DNA of 64,000 bases, taken from NCBI GenBank assembly GCA_020636315.1, contig JACJYA010000018.1, positions 93,295-157,294 on the forward strand, read 5' to 3'. The position numbers and the translations under genes are program-made. This DNA is from Lewinellaceae bacterium. Its GTDB lineage: Bacteria > Bacteroidota > Bacteroidia > Chitinophagales > Saprospiraceae. Below the pieces are notes generated by a model. The model did not search any database. It saw nothing but the letters and a program-made list of their open reading frames with translations, and had not been told where the DNA came from. Positions 55,252 through 64,000 of this stretch are shown piece by piece; the first letter of the stretch is position 1, and every line of letters starts with the position of its first letter.

Positions 55252-55650
55252 ATGTACTATTTCCAAGCCCTCTTTGCAATTTTAACGACTTCTTTTCTGC
55301 TTTTTTCCTGTTCGCCGGAAACGAAAAGCAATCCCGATCCTGCACAACAGGCTTCCATTCAGCAGAACAAATATGAGATTGTCCCCAACGATAAAGTATG
55401 TATGGTAAATGACCGCTTTATGGGTATAGACCAGATCCCGATAGAAGTAGAGGGGATAACATATTATGGTTGCTGCCAGGATTGTGTGAAAAAATTACAG
55501 GAAAATCTGAATGGGGTCAGATATTCCACGGATCCTGTTTCCGGTGAAAAAGTGGATAAGGCGAAAGCTGTGGTCATCCGGAATAAAACCGACGGAACAG
55601 TATACTACTTTAGTTCAGAGGCTTCTGCCCATGAATTTTTAAAACGGTAA
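55252..55650 (+). CDS. lipoprotein with TRASH/YHS-like metal domain
   Basis: 132 residues. Lipobox FLLFSCSPE; then a domain with C-MVN...YYGCCQDCVKKL and DPVSGEKVDKAK, resembling the TRASH/YHS metal-binding fold (CxxxC with a downstream aromatic). Probably binds copper or another soft metal in the periplasm. Confidence 0.7.
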   Translation: MYYFQALFAILTTSFLLFSCSPETKSNPDPAQQASIQQNKYEIVPNDKVCMVNDRFMGIDQIPIEVEGITYYGCCQDCVKKLQENLNGVRYSTDPVSGEKVDKAKAVVIRNKTDGTVYYFSSEASAHEFLKR

Positions 55651-55658
55651 GTATTTTA

Positions 55659-56123
55659 ATGAAGGGCCAGAAAGTAGATTTTTCAAAAGTTTCCGACCTG
55701 CAAATGCAAATACCTGAGCCTGAAAACACCGATGGGGCAGTTGCTATGGAGCCTTTCATTGAGGCAATGGCCCAGGAATGGCAATCGGAAATTATTTTCC
55801 TCAGGATCAAATTTGGTTTATTGATCAGGTTGGTTAAAAGGAGCAGTTATGCTGATCCATTTTTGTCTGCTGAGAATAGAGCACTTGAAAAGGAGCTTTT
55901 ACGGCTTGTGGATCAGGATTTCCAGATGATCCTGAAAATGGCCATGGAGCTTTTGAAAAAATGGCACGTGAATAACCTCCTGGACCGGACATTTTCGGTA
56001 GCCTGCTTTAATGAATTCCGAATGATCCACCAGAGATGGCGGGAAATGAGATGCAAACAACGTCAATTGGAGATACAAATACTTGAGGAGCTACTCAAGA
56101 ATTATCCAACGAAGATATTTTAG
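55659..56123 (+). CDS. hypothetical protein (154 aa)
   Basis: Soluble, helical; segments EPFIEAMAQEWQSEIIFLRI, DQDFQMILKMAMELLKKWHV, QRWREMRCKQRQLEIQILEE. The last ~90 residues look like a coiled-coil or helical bundle. No family recognised. Follows the TRASH-like lipoprotein by 8 bases. Confidence 0.55.
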   Translation: MKGQKVDFSKVSDLQMQIPEPENTDGAVAMEPFIEAMAQEWQSEIIFLRIKFGLLIRLVKRSSYADPFLSAENRALEKELLRLVDQDFQMILKMAMELLKKWHVNNLLDRTFSVACFNEFRMIHQRWREMRCKQRQLEIQILEELLKNYPTKIF

Positions 56124-56159
56124 TATTCCTTCGCTGAGCACAATAAATGTTGAATCCAC

Positions 56160-57011
56160 ATGAGCGAAAATACTTTTGTCGTCAAAGCTTCCGGAGAAGA
56201 AGCTCCCTTTTCAATAAACAAGCTCCGCCATTCGCTGCGCCGTGCCGGCGCAGGAAAAAAGGCGGCAAATAGAATAGCAGCAGAAATTCAGCAGATTCTG
56301 TACCCTGGAATAAGCACCAGGGAAATATACCGCGGGGCCTTTTCCATGCTTAAAAATGCCTCCCCTCATACAGCCGCCCGGTACAGGCTGAAAAAGGCGA
56401 TCATGGAATTGGGGCCCACCGGGTTCCCCTTTGAAAAATTTGTAGGAGAGATATTGAAGGAAGAAGGTTACCGGGTACAGGTAGGGCAAATGGTACAGGG
56501 CCATTGTGTACAGCATGAAGTGGATGTCATAGCTGAAAAGGATAGCAGGCATTTTATGATAGAATGCAAATTTCACAGCGGCCAGGAGAGGAAGTGCGAT
56601 GTCAAGAGCCCTCTTTATATCCATTCCCGCTTTAAGGATATAGAAAGGGCCTGGTTGCGGAAGCCCGGCCACGGCCAAAAATTCCATCAGGGATGGCTGG
56701 TGACCAACACCCGCTTTACCACGGATGCCATGCAGTACGGAGCATGTGCAGGCCTGAACCTGGTTTCCTGGAACCACCCCCGCAAGGACAACCTGAAGGA
56801 ACGCATCAGCCGCCTTGGCCTGTACCCGCTCACCTGCCTGGCTACTTTGACAAAAAAGGAAAAACAAAGTTTGCTCGATAAAGGCATTGTGCTCTGTAAA
56901 GAGCTTTGCCGAAATGAACAGTGGTTGAAGGAAATGGGCTTGCCGCCATCCAGGATAGGAAAAGTGCTGGAGGAGGCGAGTTCAATTTGTAAATCAACAA
57001 TCCAACAATAA
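56160..57011 (+). CDS. ATP-cone / Mrr-like restriction endonuclease
   Basis: 283 residues. Residues 5-90 are an ATP-cone (FVVKASGEEAPFSINKLRHS, YPGISTREIYRGAFSMLK, ARYRLKKAIMELGPTGFPFE), the nucleotide-sensing module of ribonucleotide reductases and NrdR. A PD-(D/E)xK nuclease of the Mrr type follows (FVGEILKEEGYRVQ, HEVDVIAEKDSRHFMIECKF), with all catalytic residues. It could be a nuclease gated by ATP/dATP, acting on nucleic acid. Its TAA shares a base with the ATG of the next gene (TAATG), indicating coupling. Confidence 0.85.
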   Translation: MSENTFVVKASGEEAPFSINKLRHSLRRAGAGKKAANRIAAEIQQILYPGISTREIYRGAFSMLKNASPHTAARYRLKKAIMELGPTGFPFEKFVGEILKEEGYRVQVGQMVQGHCVQHEVDVIAEKDSRHFMIECKFHSGQERKCDVKSPLYIHSRFKDIERAWLRKPGHGQKFHQGWLVTNTRFTTDAMQYGACAGLNLVSWNHPRKDNLKERISRLGLYPLTCLATLTKKEKQSLLDKGIVLCKELCRNEQWLKEMGLPPSRIGKVLEEASSICKSTIQQ

Positions 57012-58405
57012 TGGATAATAATATTCGCATTCACTTTCTTGGCGGGGCCGGTACGGTCACCGGTTCGAAGTATCTGGTGGAGGTTCTGAATAGGAAGATC
57101 CTGGTGGACTGCGGTATGTTCCAGGGCTTAAAGGCGCTGCGCCGGATGAACTGGGATTATCTTCCTGTAGATGTTGCCACCATTGACGCCGTATTACTTA
57201 CGCACGCACATCTCGACCACACCGGCTATTTGCCCAGATTAGCCAGGCAGGAGTTCAGAGGCAAAATATACGGCACTGCCCCAACCCTTGAAATTGCCGA
57301 GATCATTCTGCGAGACAGCGCCAAGATCCAGGAAGAAGAAGCCGCCCGGGCCAATCGCAAGGGATACTCCAGGCATAAGCCTGCAAAACCATTATATAAC
57401 CTGAAGGATGTCGATTTGGCACTTATTCGTTTTGAGGAAGTGGCCATTGGTAAGTGGCTACCTCTTTTTGAGGGCATCAAAGTAAGGTTTCAATATGCCG
57501 GCCATATCCTGGGCGGTTCCTTCATCGAAATTGATGCTGGTGGAAAGCACCTGGTTTTTTCCGGTGATGTCGGGCGGGAAGAGGATTACCTGCTTTACGC
57601 CCCCCAAAGGCCTGAACGGGCTGACATTCTCTTTATTGAGAGTACATATGGCGGCCGGCTTCATCCCCATGGAGACATCGGAGAGGAATTACTCAGGATT
57701 ATCCGCGAAACTTACCAGGAAGGTGGAACGCTCATCATCCCCAGCTTTGCCGTCGAACGTGCACAAACAGTGATGTACCTGCTGTGGCAGCTTCGAAAAA
57801 AAGGATTGATGCCGGAAATGCCTGTTTACATGGACAGCCCGATGGGGGCTAATGTATTAAAGGTACTTCACCGGTCAGCGAGCTGGCACAAGCTTACTGA
57901 AGAGGATTGTACGAAAATGTGCGAAGCCATCCACACTGTATCCGATTTCAGAGAAACCTGGAATATAATTGATAACCCCAACCCCAAAATTGTCATCGCT
58001 GGTAGCGGCATGGTAACGGGCGGCCGCGTACTGACATATCTCACTAAATACCTTGAAAGGCCGGAAACCCGGGTGTTGCTGGTAGGTTACCAGGCAGTGG
58101 GCACCCGGGGCCGGCAATTGCAGGAGGGAGTACAAGAGATAAAAATTTATGGCCGGTTCTATCCTGTGAAGGCCAAAGTTGTAACGGTGCACGGGCTATC
58201 AGGCCACGCCGACCAACGCGAATTGCTGAATTGGGCCAGCAGGATAAAAAACACACCGGAAAAAGTTTTCATCGTACACGGAGAGGGCCAGGGCAGCGAC
58301 ATGCTGCGTGTAAAAATTCAGGATGAGTATGGCTGGGACAGTATAATCCCCGAAATGTATTCCATTCATGAATTCACTATGAAAAAAGAGCGCGTTAAGA
58401 ACTAA
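57011..58405 (+). CDS. MBL-fold beta-CASP RNA hydrolase
   Basis: 464 residues, normal for the family. Metallo-beta-lactamase zinc motif LLTHAHLDHTGYLPRL and later FSGDVGRE, beta-CASP cap, and C-terminal VTVHGLSGHADQRELL and VIVHGE-type motifs. Homologues cut RNA (CPSF73/RNase J-like endo- or exonucleases). It is coupled to the ATP-cone nuclease upstream, so the pair may process the same nucleic acid. Confidence 0.9.
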   Translation: MDNNIRIHFLGGAGTVTGSKYLVEVLNRKILVDCGMFQGLKALRRMNWDYLPVDVATIDAVLLTHAHLDHTGYLPRLARQEFRGKIYGTAPTLEIAEIILRDSAKIQEEEAARANRKGYSRHKPAKPLYNLKDVDLALIRFEEVAIGKWLPLFEGIKVRFQYAGHILGGSFIEIDAGGKHLVFSGDVGREEDYLLYAPQRPERADILFIESTYGGRLHPHGDIGEELLRIIRETYQEGGTLIIPSFAVERAQTVMYLLWQLRKKGLMPEMPVYMDSPMGANVLKVLHRSASWHKLTEEDCTKMCEAIHTVSDFRETWNIIDNPNPKIVIAGSGMVTGGRVLTYLTKYLERPETRVLLVGYQAVGTRGRQLQEGVQEIKIYGRFYPVKAKVVTVHGLSGHADQRELLNWASRIKNTPEKVFIVHGEGQGSDMLRVKIQDEYGWDSIIPEMYSIHEFTMKKERVKN

Positions 58406-58422
58406 AAAATAACCAAAAATAT

Positions 58423-58998
58423 ATGGTCATGAAAAAGCTATTTGTCATTTCAACCATCCTGCTGCTGAGTGGAATGTTTTTTCCTGCCTATACCCAGGAA
58501 AGCGGCATTTACCTGAATTCTGAAGATTTTACAAACAGTACATTAACACACAGTATTGACTGCGCCAAGTCAAATCACAAGATCATTGCTCCCGGGAAAA
58601 GGCCAGTTGTCAAAGTGGTTCACGAAGGCCAGAAGGGTAAATATAAAAAATCTGACATATTCGGATACCGGGACTGCGAAGGAAAGGATTACCGCTTTTT
58701 TGACGGGCAAAACTACCAGGTCAATGAAGTGGGAGCACTTGTCATCTACCAGCAAGGGAAGAGCAGGGCCCCGATAGGCGAAGATGCGGGAGCCGTCGCC
58801 AAATTCTTTTTCAGCAATGGCCCTGATGAGGAAGTCCTCCCTCTGACTTTAATGAACCTGAAAGAAGCCTTTCCGGAAAACCACCCCTTCCATGATGCAC
58901 TCGATGCGTACTTCAGTGGCAACACGCCGGTATCTTCTTATGATGATTTTCACAAAACCTATAAGGTGAACCGAATCCTTGAAGAACACCTCCGTTGA
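58423..58998 (+). CDS. secreted protein of unknown function
   Basis: 191 residues (second ATG at 58429). Signal peptide (LFVISTILLLSGMFFPAYTQ), then SGIYLNSEDFTNSTLTHSID and a domain with GYRDCEGKDYRFFDGQNYQV. The fold is not recognised; the aromatic/Asp-rich middle hints at a beta-sheet domain. It stands between the RNA hydrolase and the LolA-like gene in the same direction. Confidence 0.65.
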   Translation: MVMKKLFVISTILLLSGMFFPAYTQESGIYLNSEDFTNSTLTHSIDCAKSNHKIIAPGKRPVVKVVHEGQKGKYKKSDIFGYRDCEGKDYRFFDGQNYQVNEVGALVIYQQGKSRAPIGEDAGAVAKFFFSNGPDEEVLPLTLMNLKEAFPENHPFHDALDAYFSGNTPVSSYDDFHKTYKVNRILEEHLR

Positions 58999-59045
58999 CG
59001 AAAGGCATTGGGCCGAAAAGTGAGCAGAACCCAAATTTCATTAAA

Positions 59046-59804
59046 ATGAGACAGACTATCAGGATGTTAGCCCTTGCCCTCTTATGCGGCCTTTTTTTCC
59101 AAACACCCCTCGCCGCACAGAATGCAAAGGAAATCATCGAAAATGCCGATGAGAAACGGATGGGCCAGACCAGCCGGAGCACAATGTCACTAACCGTCAT
59201 CCGCCCAGAATGGAAGCGGGAAATAAGCCTCAGGGTGTGGACCAAAGGGAATGAATATTTGCTGATCCTCATCACCGAACCAGCCCGGGATAAAGGCACC
59301 GCATTTATGAAGAGAGGAAAGGAATTCTGGAATTGGGTGCCCCGTATTGAGCGGATCGTGAAATTGCCCCCATCGGCCATGGCCCAGGCCTGGATGGGGT
59401 CTGATTTCAGTAATGATGACCTGGTAAAAATGTCATCCATAGTGGAAGATTACAACCACCGCCTGCTGGCTGAAGAAACGGTAGGCGGAAGAGCTGCCTA
59501 CAAGGTCGAGATGACGCCCAAAAAGGAAGCGGCTGTGGTTTGGGGGAAAGTCGTCACCTGGGTTGACAAGGCCGAATGGCTCTTCCTGAAAACCGAATAC
59601 TACGATGAAGACGGCGAACTGATCAATACCATTACCGGGAAAGACATCAAAACGATGGGCGGGCGAACTGTCACCTCCCGGCTGGAGATCCAACCCGCCA
59701 ATGAACCTGACAACAAGACGGTACTTGTGTATAAGGAACTGGAATTCAATGGGCCCATTGCCGACAGTTTTTTTTCTCTGCAAAACATAAAAAGGCTCGA
59801 GTAA
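59046..59804 (+). CDS. LolA-like outer-membrane lipoprotein-sorting protein
   Basis: 252 residues. Signal peptide (MLALALLCGLFFQTPLAAQ) and the LolA/LolB-fold strands (AKEIIENADEKRMGQTSRST, EYLLILITEPARDKGTAFMK, FWNWVPRIERIVKLPPSAM, EWLFLKTEYYDEDGE). Start at ATG 59046; the open frame extends upstream to 58995 but overlaps the gene before. Followed directly by the ABC permeases, so it likely works with them to move lipid or lipoprotein. Confidence 0.88.
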   Translation: MRQTIRMLALALLCGLFFQTPLAAQNAKEIIENADEKRMGQTSRSTMSLTVIRPEWKREISLRVWTKGNEYLLILITEPARDKGTAFMKRGKEFWNWVPRIERIVKLPPSAMAQAWMGSDFSNDDLVKMSSIVEDYNHRLLAEETVGGRAAYKVEMTPKKEAAVVWGKVVTWVDKAEWLFLKTEYYDEDGELINTITGKDIKTMGGRTVTSRLEIQPANEPDNKTVLVYKELEFNGPIADSFFSLQNIKRLE

Positions 59805-59805
59805 A

Positions 59806-61017
59806 ATGATCGGTTTATTAGCCTGGCGCAATCTGTGGCGCAACCGCCGCAGGACATTTATTACGGTTGCCTCTATCATGTTTGCTGTGGTATTTGCCAA
59901 TGTGATGGACGCGCTGCTGTCCGGCATCAACCAGCAGATGACGGACAGCATGGTGGGCATTTACAGTGGGCACTTTCAGGTTCAGCAGCAGGATTTCTGG
60001 GAAGACAAGTCGCTGCACAATACCTTCATTCCTCCGAAAGAGGCCGCCGGTTTACTGGATACGCTGCCGGAAGTGAAAGGATATACCAAACGCCTGGAGT
60101 CGGTTGCCCTGGCTTCTGCTGAAAACCTGACCAGAGGTGTCCTTGTAGTCGGCATTGAACCGGATAATGAAAAACGGATAACCGGGTTGGAGGAAAAAGT
60201 TCAGGCCGGCAGTTATTTTCATGGTAATCCCGGCGATGCCATCATCGGCAAAGGGCTGGCCGAATACCTCGACATACAGCCAGGCGATACACTGGTGATG
60301 ATCGGCGAGGGTTATCACGGTGCAAGTGCTGCCGGAAAATACCACATCTGCGGAACCATCCGTATGGGGTCGCCGGACCTGGACAACAACCTGGTTTTCC
60401 TTACCCTGGCCGATGCGCAGTTCTTTTTTGCCGCATACGGCAGGGTTACCTCCATGCCAGTTTTTCTGAAGGACAATACAATCCAGAAAGAAGTTGCGCA
60501 GGAGATCTCCGGTGTATTGCCGGAGGGCCTTATCACGCAACCCTGGCAGAAAATGATGCCGATGGCGACTCAATCGCTAGGGCTTATCGATGCCATGCGC
60601 ATTATCGTTCTTGCTTTGCTTTACCTGCTTATCAGTTTCAGCATTTTCGGTACCCTTATCATGATGGCCAATGAACGCCTGCTGGAATTCAGGGTGCTGC
60701 TGGCCATTGGCATGCAAAAGACAAAAATGGGAGCGATGGTACTGCTCGAAAGCGTTTCACTTGCCATTTTAGGGGCGGCCCTGGGTTTTCTGGCAAGTTA
60801 TCCGGTGGTTACTTACCTCAATGAATACCCCATCACTTTTAAGGGCAGGGCGGCGCAGGGCTGGGAGTCCTTCGGAATTGACCCTGTGATGCCCACAATT
60901 GTGGATTTTTCCATGTTTGCCATGCACTCGGCGGTCATCCTGGTGATCTCAGCCCTGCTCTCCGTCTATGCACTGAATAAGATCCGAAACCTGGAAGTTG
61001 TTCCGGCAAAAAAATAA
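59806..61017 (+). CDS. ABC transporter permease, FtsX/MacB type (1)
   Basis: 403 residues: N-terminal TM (WRNLWRNRRRTFITVASIMF), a periplasmic MacB-like domain (~45-260), and three C-terminal TM helices (IVLALLYLLISFSIFGTLIM, LLESVSLAILGAALGFLASY). LolC/E or MacB family; pairs with the second permease and the ATPase below. Starts 2 bases after the LolA-like gene. Confidence 0.9.
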   Translation: MIGLLAWRNLWRNRRRTFITVASIMFAVVFANVMDALLSGINQQMTDSMVGIYSGHFQVQQQDFWEDKSLHNTFIPPKEAAGLLDTLPEVKGYTKRLESVALASAENLTRGVLVVGIEPDNEKRITGLEEKVQAGSYFHGNPGDAIIGKGLAEYLDIQPGDTLVMIGEGYHGASAAGKYHICGTIRMGSPDLDNNLVFLTLADAQFFFAAYGRVTSMPVFLKDNTIQKEVAQEISGVLPEGLITQPWQKMMPMATQSLGLIDAMRIIVLALLYLLISFSIFGTLIMMANERLLEFRVLLAIGMQKTKMGAMVLLESVSLAILGAALGFLASYPVVTYLNEYPITFKGRAAQGWESFGIDPVMPTIVDFSMFAMHSAVILVISALLSVYALNKIRNLEVVPAKK

Positions 61018-61021
61018 ACCT

Positions 61022-62251
61022 ATGTGGATGCTTTTAAAAATAGCCTGGCGCAATATCTGGCGGAATCCTACCCGAAGCCTGGTGGTTATGTTTTCCCTGG
61101 CCATCGGTGTATGGGCTACGGTGTTCATACTGGCCATTTCCGACAGCCTTCACGCCGAGTCGTTACGGGAGGGTATAGAATATAAATACGGGCATGTACA
61201 GCTGCATTCCAGGGCGTATAAAAAACGCCAGGAATTGGGAAATACAGTTCCCGATGCTCCGGAGTTATTAATATCCATACAGGAAGCTCCGGAGGTGGAG
61301 GCCGCTACTGCCCGCCTGCTTACTGCAGGCATGATCGCTTCTGCGGGGTATTCTTCAAATGTGCAGATAAGGGGAGTCATGCCGGCTGAAGAGGAAGCTA
61401 CTACGCTGCTGAAAACCAGGTTAACCGATGGGGAATATCTGGATGTGGACAGGCGCAACCCCATCATTATTGGAGAGAAGCTGATGGAAAAATTGAAAAC
61501 CGGGGTTGGTAAAAAGGTGGTGCTCACCTTTGAAAATACTGCATCGGAGCTGGTTTCTACTTCTTTCCGCATCGCCGGCACTTTCACAGCTACCCAGGTT
61601 CGGGATGAAGAAACGATGGTTTTTGTCCGTAAAGAAGGCCTGAGCCGCCTGGCGGGCATTCCTGGGGAAGCCAATGAATTGGTAGCTAAACTAAAGGATC
61701 CCCGCAAACTGGACACTTTTGTAAGCCAGTTGAAAGGCCGGCTGGCAGGGCAGGAAATAGTAGTAGAGGATTGGGAACAGGCTGCTCCCGATATGGCAAT
61801 GGTCTCCGATATGATCTTCCAGACTGATGTTATCGTCACCATCATCGTGCTTTTGGCGCTGGCCTTCGGTATCGTCAATACGATGCTGATGGCCGTATTG
61901 GAGCGGTTTAAGGAATTGGGCATACTCATGGCGGTGGGCATGAATAAACTCAGGGTCTTTGCCATGATCGTCTTTGAGACCACACTGCTCTCACTGGCAG
62001 GAGCAGTCGGAGGCATGGCGTTCGGTTTTTTGACCGTTCTGCTGGCCAACTATACGGGCGTCAACCTTAGCTTGTTTTCCGAGGGGTTGTCGGGTTGGGG
62101 CTTTAAGGAAGTTATTCATCCGGAATTAGAGGCACGGGTATACCTTATCATTACCATTGCGGTCATTATTACTGCGGTTCTGGCCTCTTTTTACCCGGCA
62201 ATCCGGGCATTGGCCCTGAACCCTTCGGAGGCTATTCGTAAAGAAATTTAA
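61022..62251 (+). CDS. ABC transporter permease, FtsX/MacB type (2)
   Basis: 409 residues from ATG 61022 (an upstream start at 60998 overlaps the first permease). Same architecture: N-terminal TM (AWRNIWRNPTRSLVVMFSLA), periplasmic domain, and C-terminal TM set (VIVTIIVLLALAFGIVNTML, VFETTLLSLAGAVGGMAFGF, VYLIITIAVIITAVLASFYP). Presumed heterodimer partner of the permease upstream. Confidence 0.9.
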   Translation: MWMLLKIAWRNIWRNPTRSLVVMFSLAIGVWATVFILAISDSLHAESLREGIEYKYGHVQLHSRAYKKRQELGNTVPDAPELLISIQEAPEVEAATARLLTAGMIASAGYSSNVQIRGVMPAEEEATTLLKTRLTDGEYLDVDRRNPIIIGEKLMEKLKTGVGKKVVLTFENTASELVSTSFRIAGTFTATQVRDEETMVFVRKEGLSRLAGIPGEANELVAKLKDPRKLDTFVSQLKGRLAGQEIVVEDWEQAAPDMAMVSDMIFQTDVIVTIIVLLALAFGIVNTMLMAVLERFKELGILMAVGMNKLRVFAMIVFETTLLSLAGAVGGMAFGFLTVLLANYTGVNLSLFSEGLSGWGFKEVIHPELEARVYLIITIAVIITAVLASFYPAIRALALNPSEAIRKEI

Positions 62252-62261
62252 AGTTGTGGAA

Positions 62262-62966
62262 ATGAAAGTCATAGAAACCAGAAACCTGTCAAAGATATAC
62301 AACCCTGATAAAGTGCCGGTGCATGCTTTGAACGGTGTAAACCTGGCCATTGAGCGGGGAGAATTCACGGCCATTGTCGGCCCGTCGGGCTCCGGCAAGA
62401 CCACCTTGCTCAACATAATTGGAGGGCTGGATAATCCCACTTCCGGTTCGGTTGTGGTTGAAGGAACGGAAATCGCAAAACTGGAGGGCAACGCCCTCAT
62501 CAACTTTCGCCTGCACAACATCGGCTTTGTCTTTCAGGCCTACAACCTAATTCCGGTTTTGACGGCGAAGGAGAATGTAGAGTTTGTCATGTTGCTGCAA
62601 ACCCGCCCTAAAGGAGAGCGGGAGGCCAGGGTAATAGCCCTGCTGGAGGCAGTGGGGCTGAGTGATAAAACGGACAAACGCCCTTCCGAGCTGTCCGGCG
62701 GCCAGCAACAACGGGTAGCGGTAGCCAGGGCGTTGGCCTCAAAGCCGAAATTCGTACTGGCGGATGAACCCACCGCCAACCTCGACAGTATCTCCGCCGA
62801 AAACCTGCTGGACATTATGCTGAAGCTTAACCAGGAGGAGAACATGACCTTTATTTTCTCCACCCATGATGCACGGGTTATCAGGCGGGCAAGGCGGGTG
62901 GTTACGCTGGAAGACGGGCGTATTAAAAAGGATTTGGTTCAGAATGAAGTATCAATAAATTTTTAA
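62262..62966 (+). CDS. LolD-like ABC transporter ATPase
   Basis: 234 residues. Walker A GPSGSGKTT, Q-loop VFQAYNLIPVLTA, signature LSGGQQQRVAVARAL, Walker B FVLADEPTANLDS, H-loop FSTHD. MacB/LolD class, energising the two permeases. ATG 62262 chosen; GTG 62256 would add two residues. Fourth gene of the LolA-permease-permease-ATPase unit. Confidence 0.93.
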   Translation: MKVIETRNLSKIYNPDKVPVHALNGVNLAIERGEFTAIVGPSGSGKTTLLNIIGGLDNPTSGSVVVEGTEIAKLEGNALINFRLHNIGFVFQAYNLIPVLTAKENVEFVMLLQTRPKGEREARVIALLEAVGLSDKTDKRPSELSGGQQQRVAVARALASKPKFVLADEPTANLDSISAENLLDIMLKLNQEENMTFIFSTHDARVIRRARRVVTLEDGRIKKDLVQNEVSINF

Positions 62967-62967
62967 G

Positions 62968-63534
62968 ATGATGAAAACGCCAATCGCAATATTAATTGTC
63001 CTTTTCTGCTACAACAGTAATTTCTCCCAAGCCCTGTTTAACCCGGAAAAAAGCAGGATGTCGATCAGGGGTACCTCTACACTTCACGATTGGGAGTCCG
63101 TTGTGGAAATGGAGGAAGTAAAAATTGAACTGCACATAGAGGATGAAGACCCTCTATTGCTGGGGCACCTGAGGTTGCGTATCCCGGTGAAGTCGATCAG
63201 GAGCGGCAACAGAATTATGGATAATAAAACTTATGCGGCCCTCAAGGCAGATGAATATCCAACGATAAAGTATGAGGTGGAAGGTTTTGACCACAAACAA
63301 GGGCAGGTGACCGCTTCAAATGGCCTGCTCAAAATTGCGGGTGTGGAAAAGGCCGTCCCTGTAACTGCAAATTACACCCGAAATAACAGTGGAGTGCTGG
63401 AATTTACGGGGACAGTCTCATTAAAGATGAGCGAATTCAACATAGACCCTCCTTCTGCGATGATAGGGACATTAAAAACAGGAGATGAAATTAATATCGA
63501 TTACACAATAGCTTTTAAAACGAAGAATAATTAA
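62968..63534 (+). CDS. YceI family protein
   Basis: 188 residues. Signal peptide (PIAILIVLFCYNSNFSQ) and the YceI lipocalin-like barrel: NPEKSRMSIRGTSTLHDWES, RLRIPVKSIRSGNRIMDNKT, YPTIKYEVEGF, LKMSEFNIDPPSAMIGTLKT. These periplasmic proteins bind polyisoprenoids or other lipids. It directly follows the ABC unit, fitting an envelope-lipid role. Confidence 0.92.
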   Translation: MMKTPIAILIVLFCYNSNFSQALFNPEKSRMSIRGTSTLHDWESVVEMEEVKIELHIEDEDPLLLGHLRLRIPVKSIRSGNRIMDNKTYAALKADEYPTIKYEVEGFDHKQGQVTASNGLLKIAGVEKAVPVTANYTRNNSGVLEFTGTVSLKMSEFNIDPPSAMIGTLKTGDEINIDYTIAFKTKNN

Positions 63535-63545
63535 ACCTTACAAAC

Positions 63546-64000
63546 ATGAAAAAAATAATCTTCTTGTTTCACAGAATCAGCCTCCTGGCATTGGTTTCCC
63601 TTCTAACCGGCGTTGGTTTTGCACAACAGCCCGACCTGCAGTACTACCGGCCCAATAACCGGGAAGGTTTGAATATCTTTGAAACGCCAAAGGAAGACAC
63701 TGCCCCGTTCACCGGCTTAAAAATCCGTGTAGGTGGAGATTTTGCAATACAGTTCCAGGGCTTGTCCCAATCAAACAGCCTTCAGGGGGACACTCTTGTT
63801 GAGCTGGCTTCCAATATCAACCTTCCAACGGCTAACTTAAACCTCGATGTTCAGCTGGCAGATGGCTTTCGTATGCATTTAAGGACCTATTTGTCTTCGC
63901 GAAACCACAATGAATCCTGGGTAAAAGGAGGATATATCCAACTAGACAAACTGGACATTATCCAAGAGGGGTTTCTGGAAGAATTTATGAACATAGCGAC
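63546..64000 (+). CDS. outer-membrane protein, 3'-truncated by window edge
   Basis: 151 codons visible, open to the edge. Signal peptide (ISLLALVSLLTGVGFAQQ), then porin-like strands (GLKIRVGGDFAIQFQGLSQS, LNLDVQLADGFRMHLRTYLS, WVKGGYIQLDKLDI). Looks like the start of a Bacteroidota porin or DUF-type beta-barrel. 11 bases after the YceI gene, same operon. Confidence 0.7.
   Translation, partial: MKKIIFLFHRISLLALVSLLTGVGFAQQPDLQYYRPNNREGLNIFETPKEDTAPFTGLKIRVGGDFAIQFQGLSQSNSLQGDTLVELASNINLPTANLNLDVQLADGFRMHLRTYLSSRNHNESWVKGGYIQLDKLDIIQEGFLEEFMNIA

Noticed and set aside
61150..62049. 299-codon minus-strand ORF
   Set aside because: Antisense of the second ABC permease, which has a standard family pattern.

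Overview
The window looks like a chromosomal segment of a Bacteroidota member, most likely of the Saprospiria (Lewinella/Haliscomenobacter-like). This rests on several large secreted proteins ending in type IX secretion (T9SS) type A sorting domains, a Bacteroidota-type promoter (TTTG-N19-TATTTTTG) in front of an Rrf2 gene, weak or absent Shine-Dalgarno sites, HYC_CC-family copper proteins and DUF3347 proteins. No tRNA, rRNA or CRISPR array was seen.

1-5.7 kb (minus strand): two large STAND-type NTPases that look like conflict or defence proteins. One has a Cap4-like nuclease head and runs off the left edge. The other is TIR-nSTAND1-FGE, and its last 40 residues have the composition of a diversity-generating-retroelement (DGR) variable region. 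6-12 kb (minus): small lipoproteins, a KilA-N protein and unrecognised small genes, with palindromic intergenic repeats. 13-21.7 kb (minus): an AraC remnant and three T9SS-exported proteins, the largest with a degenerate pappalysin-like domain.

22.2-24.8 kb: a nitric-oxide/oxygen module. An Fe-S type Rrf2 regulator, a group III truncated haemoglobin and a hemerythrin follow one another, and a palindromic operator lies before each of the first two. From here nearly all genes are on the plus strand.

25-46 kb: a copper-handling island. It holds a CusA-TolC-CusB tripartite efflux system, DUF3347 proteins, two multicopper oxidases (one T9SS-exported, one fused to an outer-membrane barrel), a haem-binding protein, Met/His-rich small proteins, a T9SS-exported copper radical oxidase, two HYC_CC proteins, and an AraC regulator with an N-terminal HMA-like CxxC domain.

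46-64 kb: a long co-directional run with very short gaps. It holds small membrane proteins, a CBM48 protein, a lycopene-cyclase-like protein, type II NADH dehydrogenase, a Met-rich lipoprotein, two cytochromes c, a porin, a methyltransferase, a Tat-exported Fe-S protein without a catalytic partner, an archaeal-type GAPDH overlapping a P-II protein, an ATP-cone/Mrr nuclease overlapping a beta-CASP hydrolase, a LolA-like protein with a two-permease ABC transporter, YceI and a truncated outer-membrane protein. It reads as a respiratory and envelope-stress locus.

Two features recur. First, there are four complete ~160-bp inverted-repeat elements (three with clear 3-bp target duplications), one of which interrupts a lipoprotein gene. 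Second, five genes carry frameshifts, most of them explained by one missing base in a G or C run. That pattern suggests assembly error as much as gene decay.
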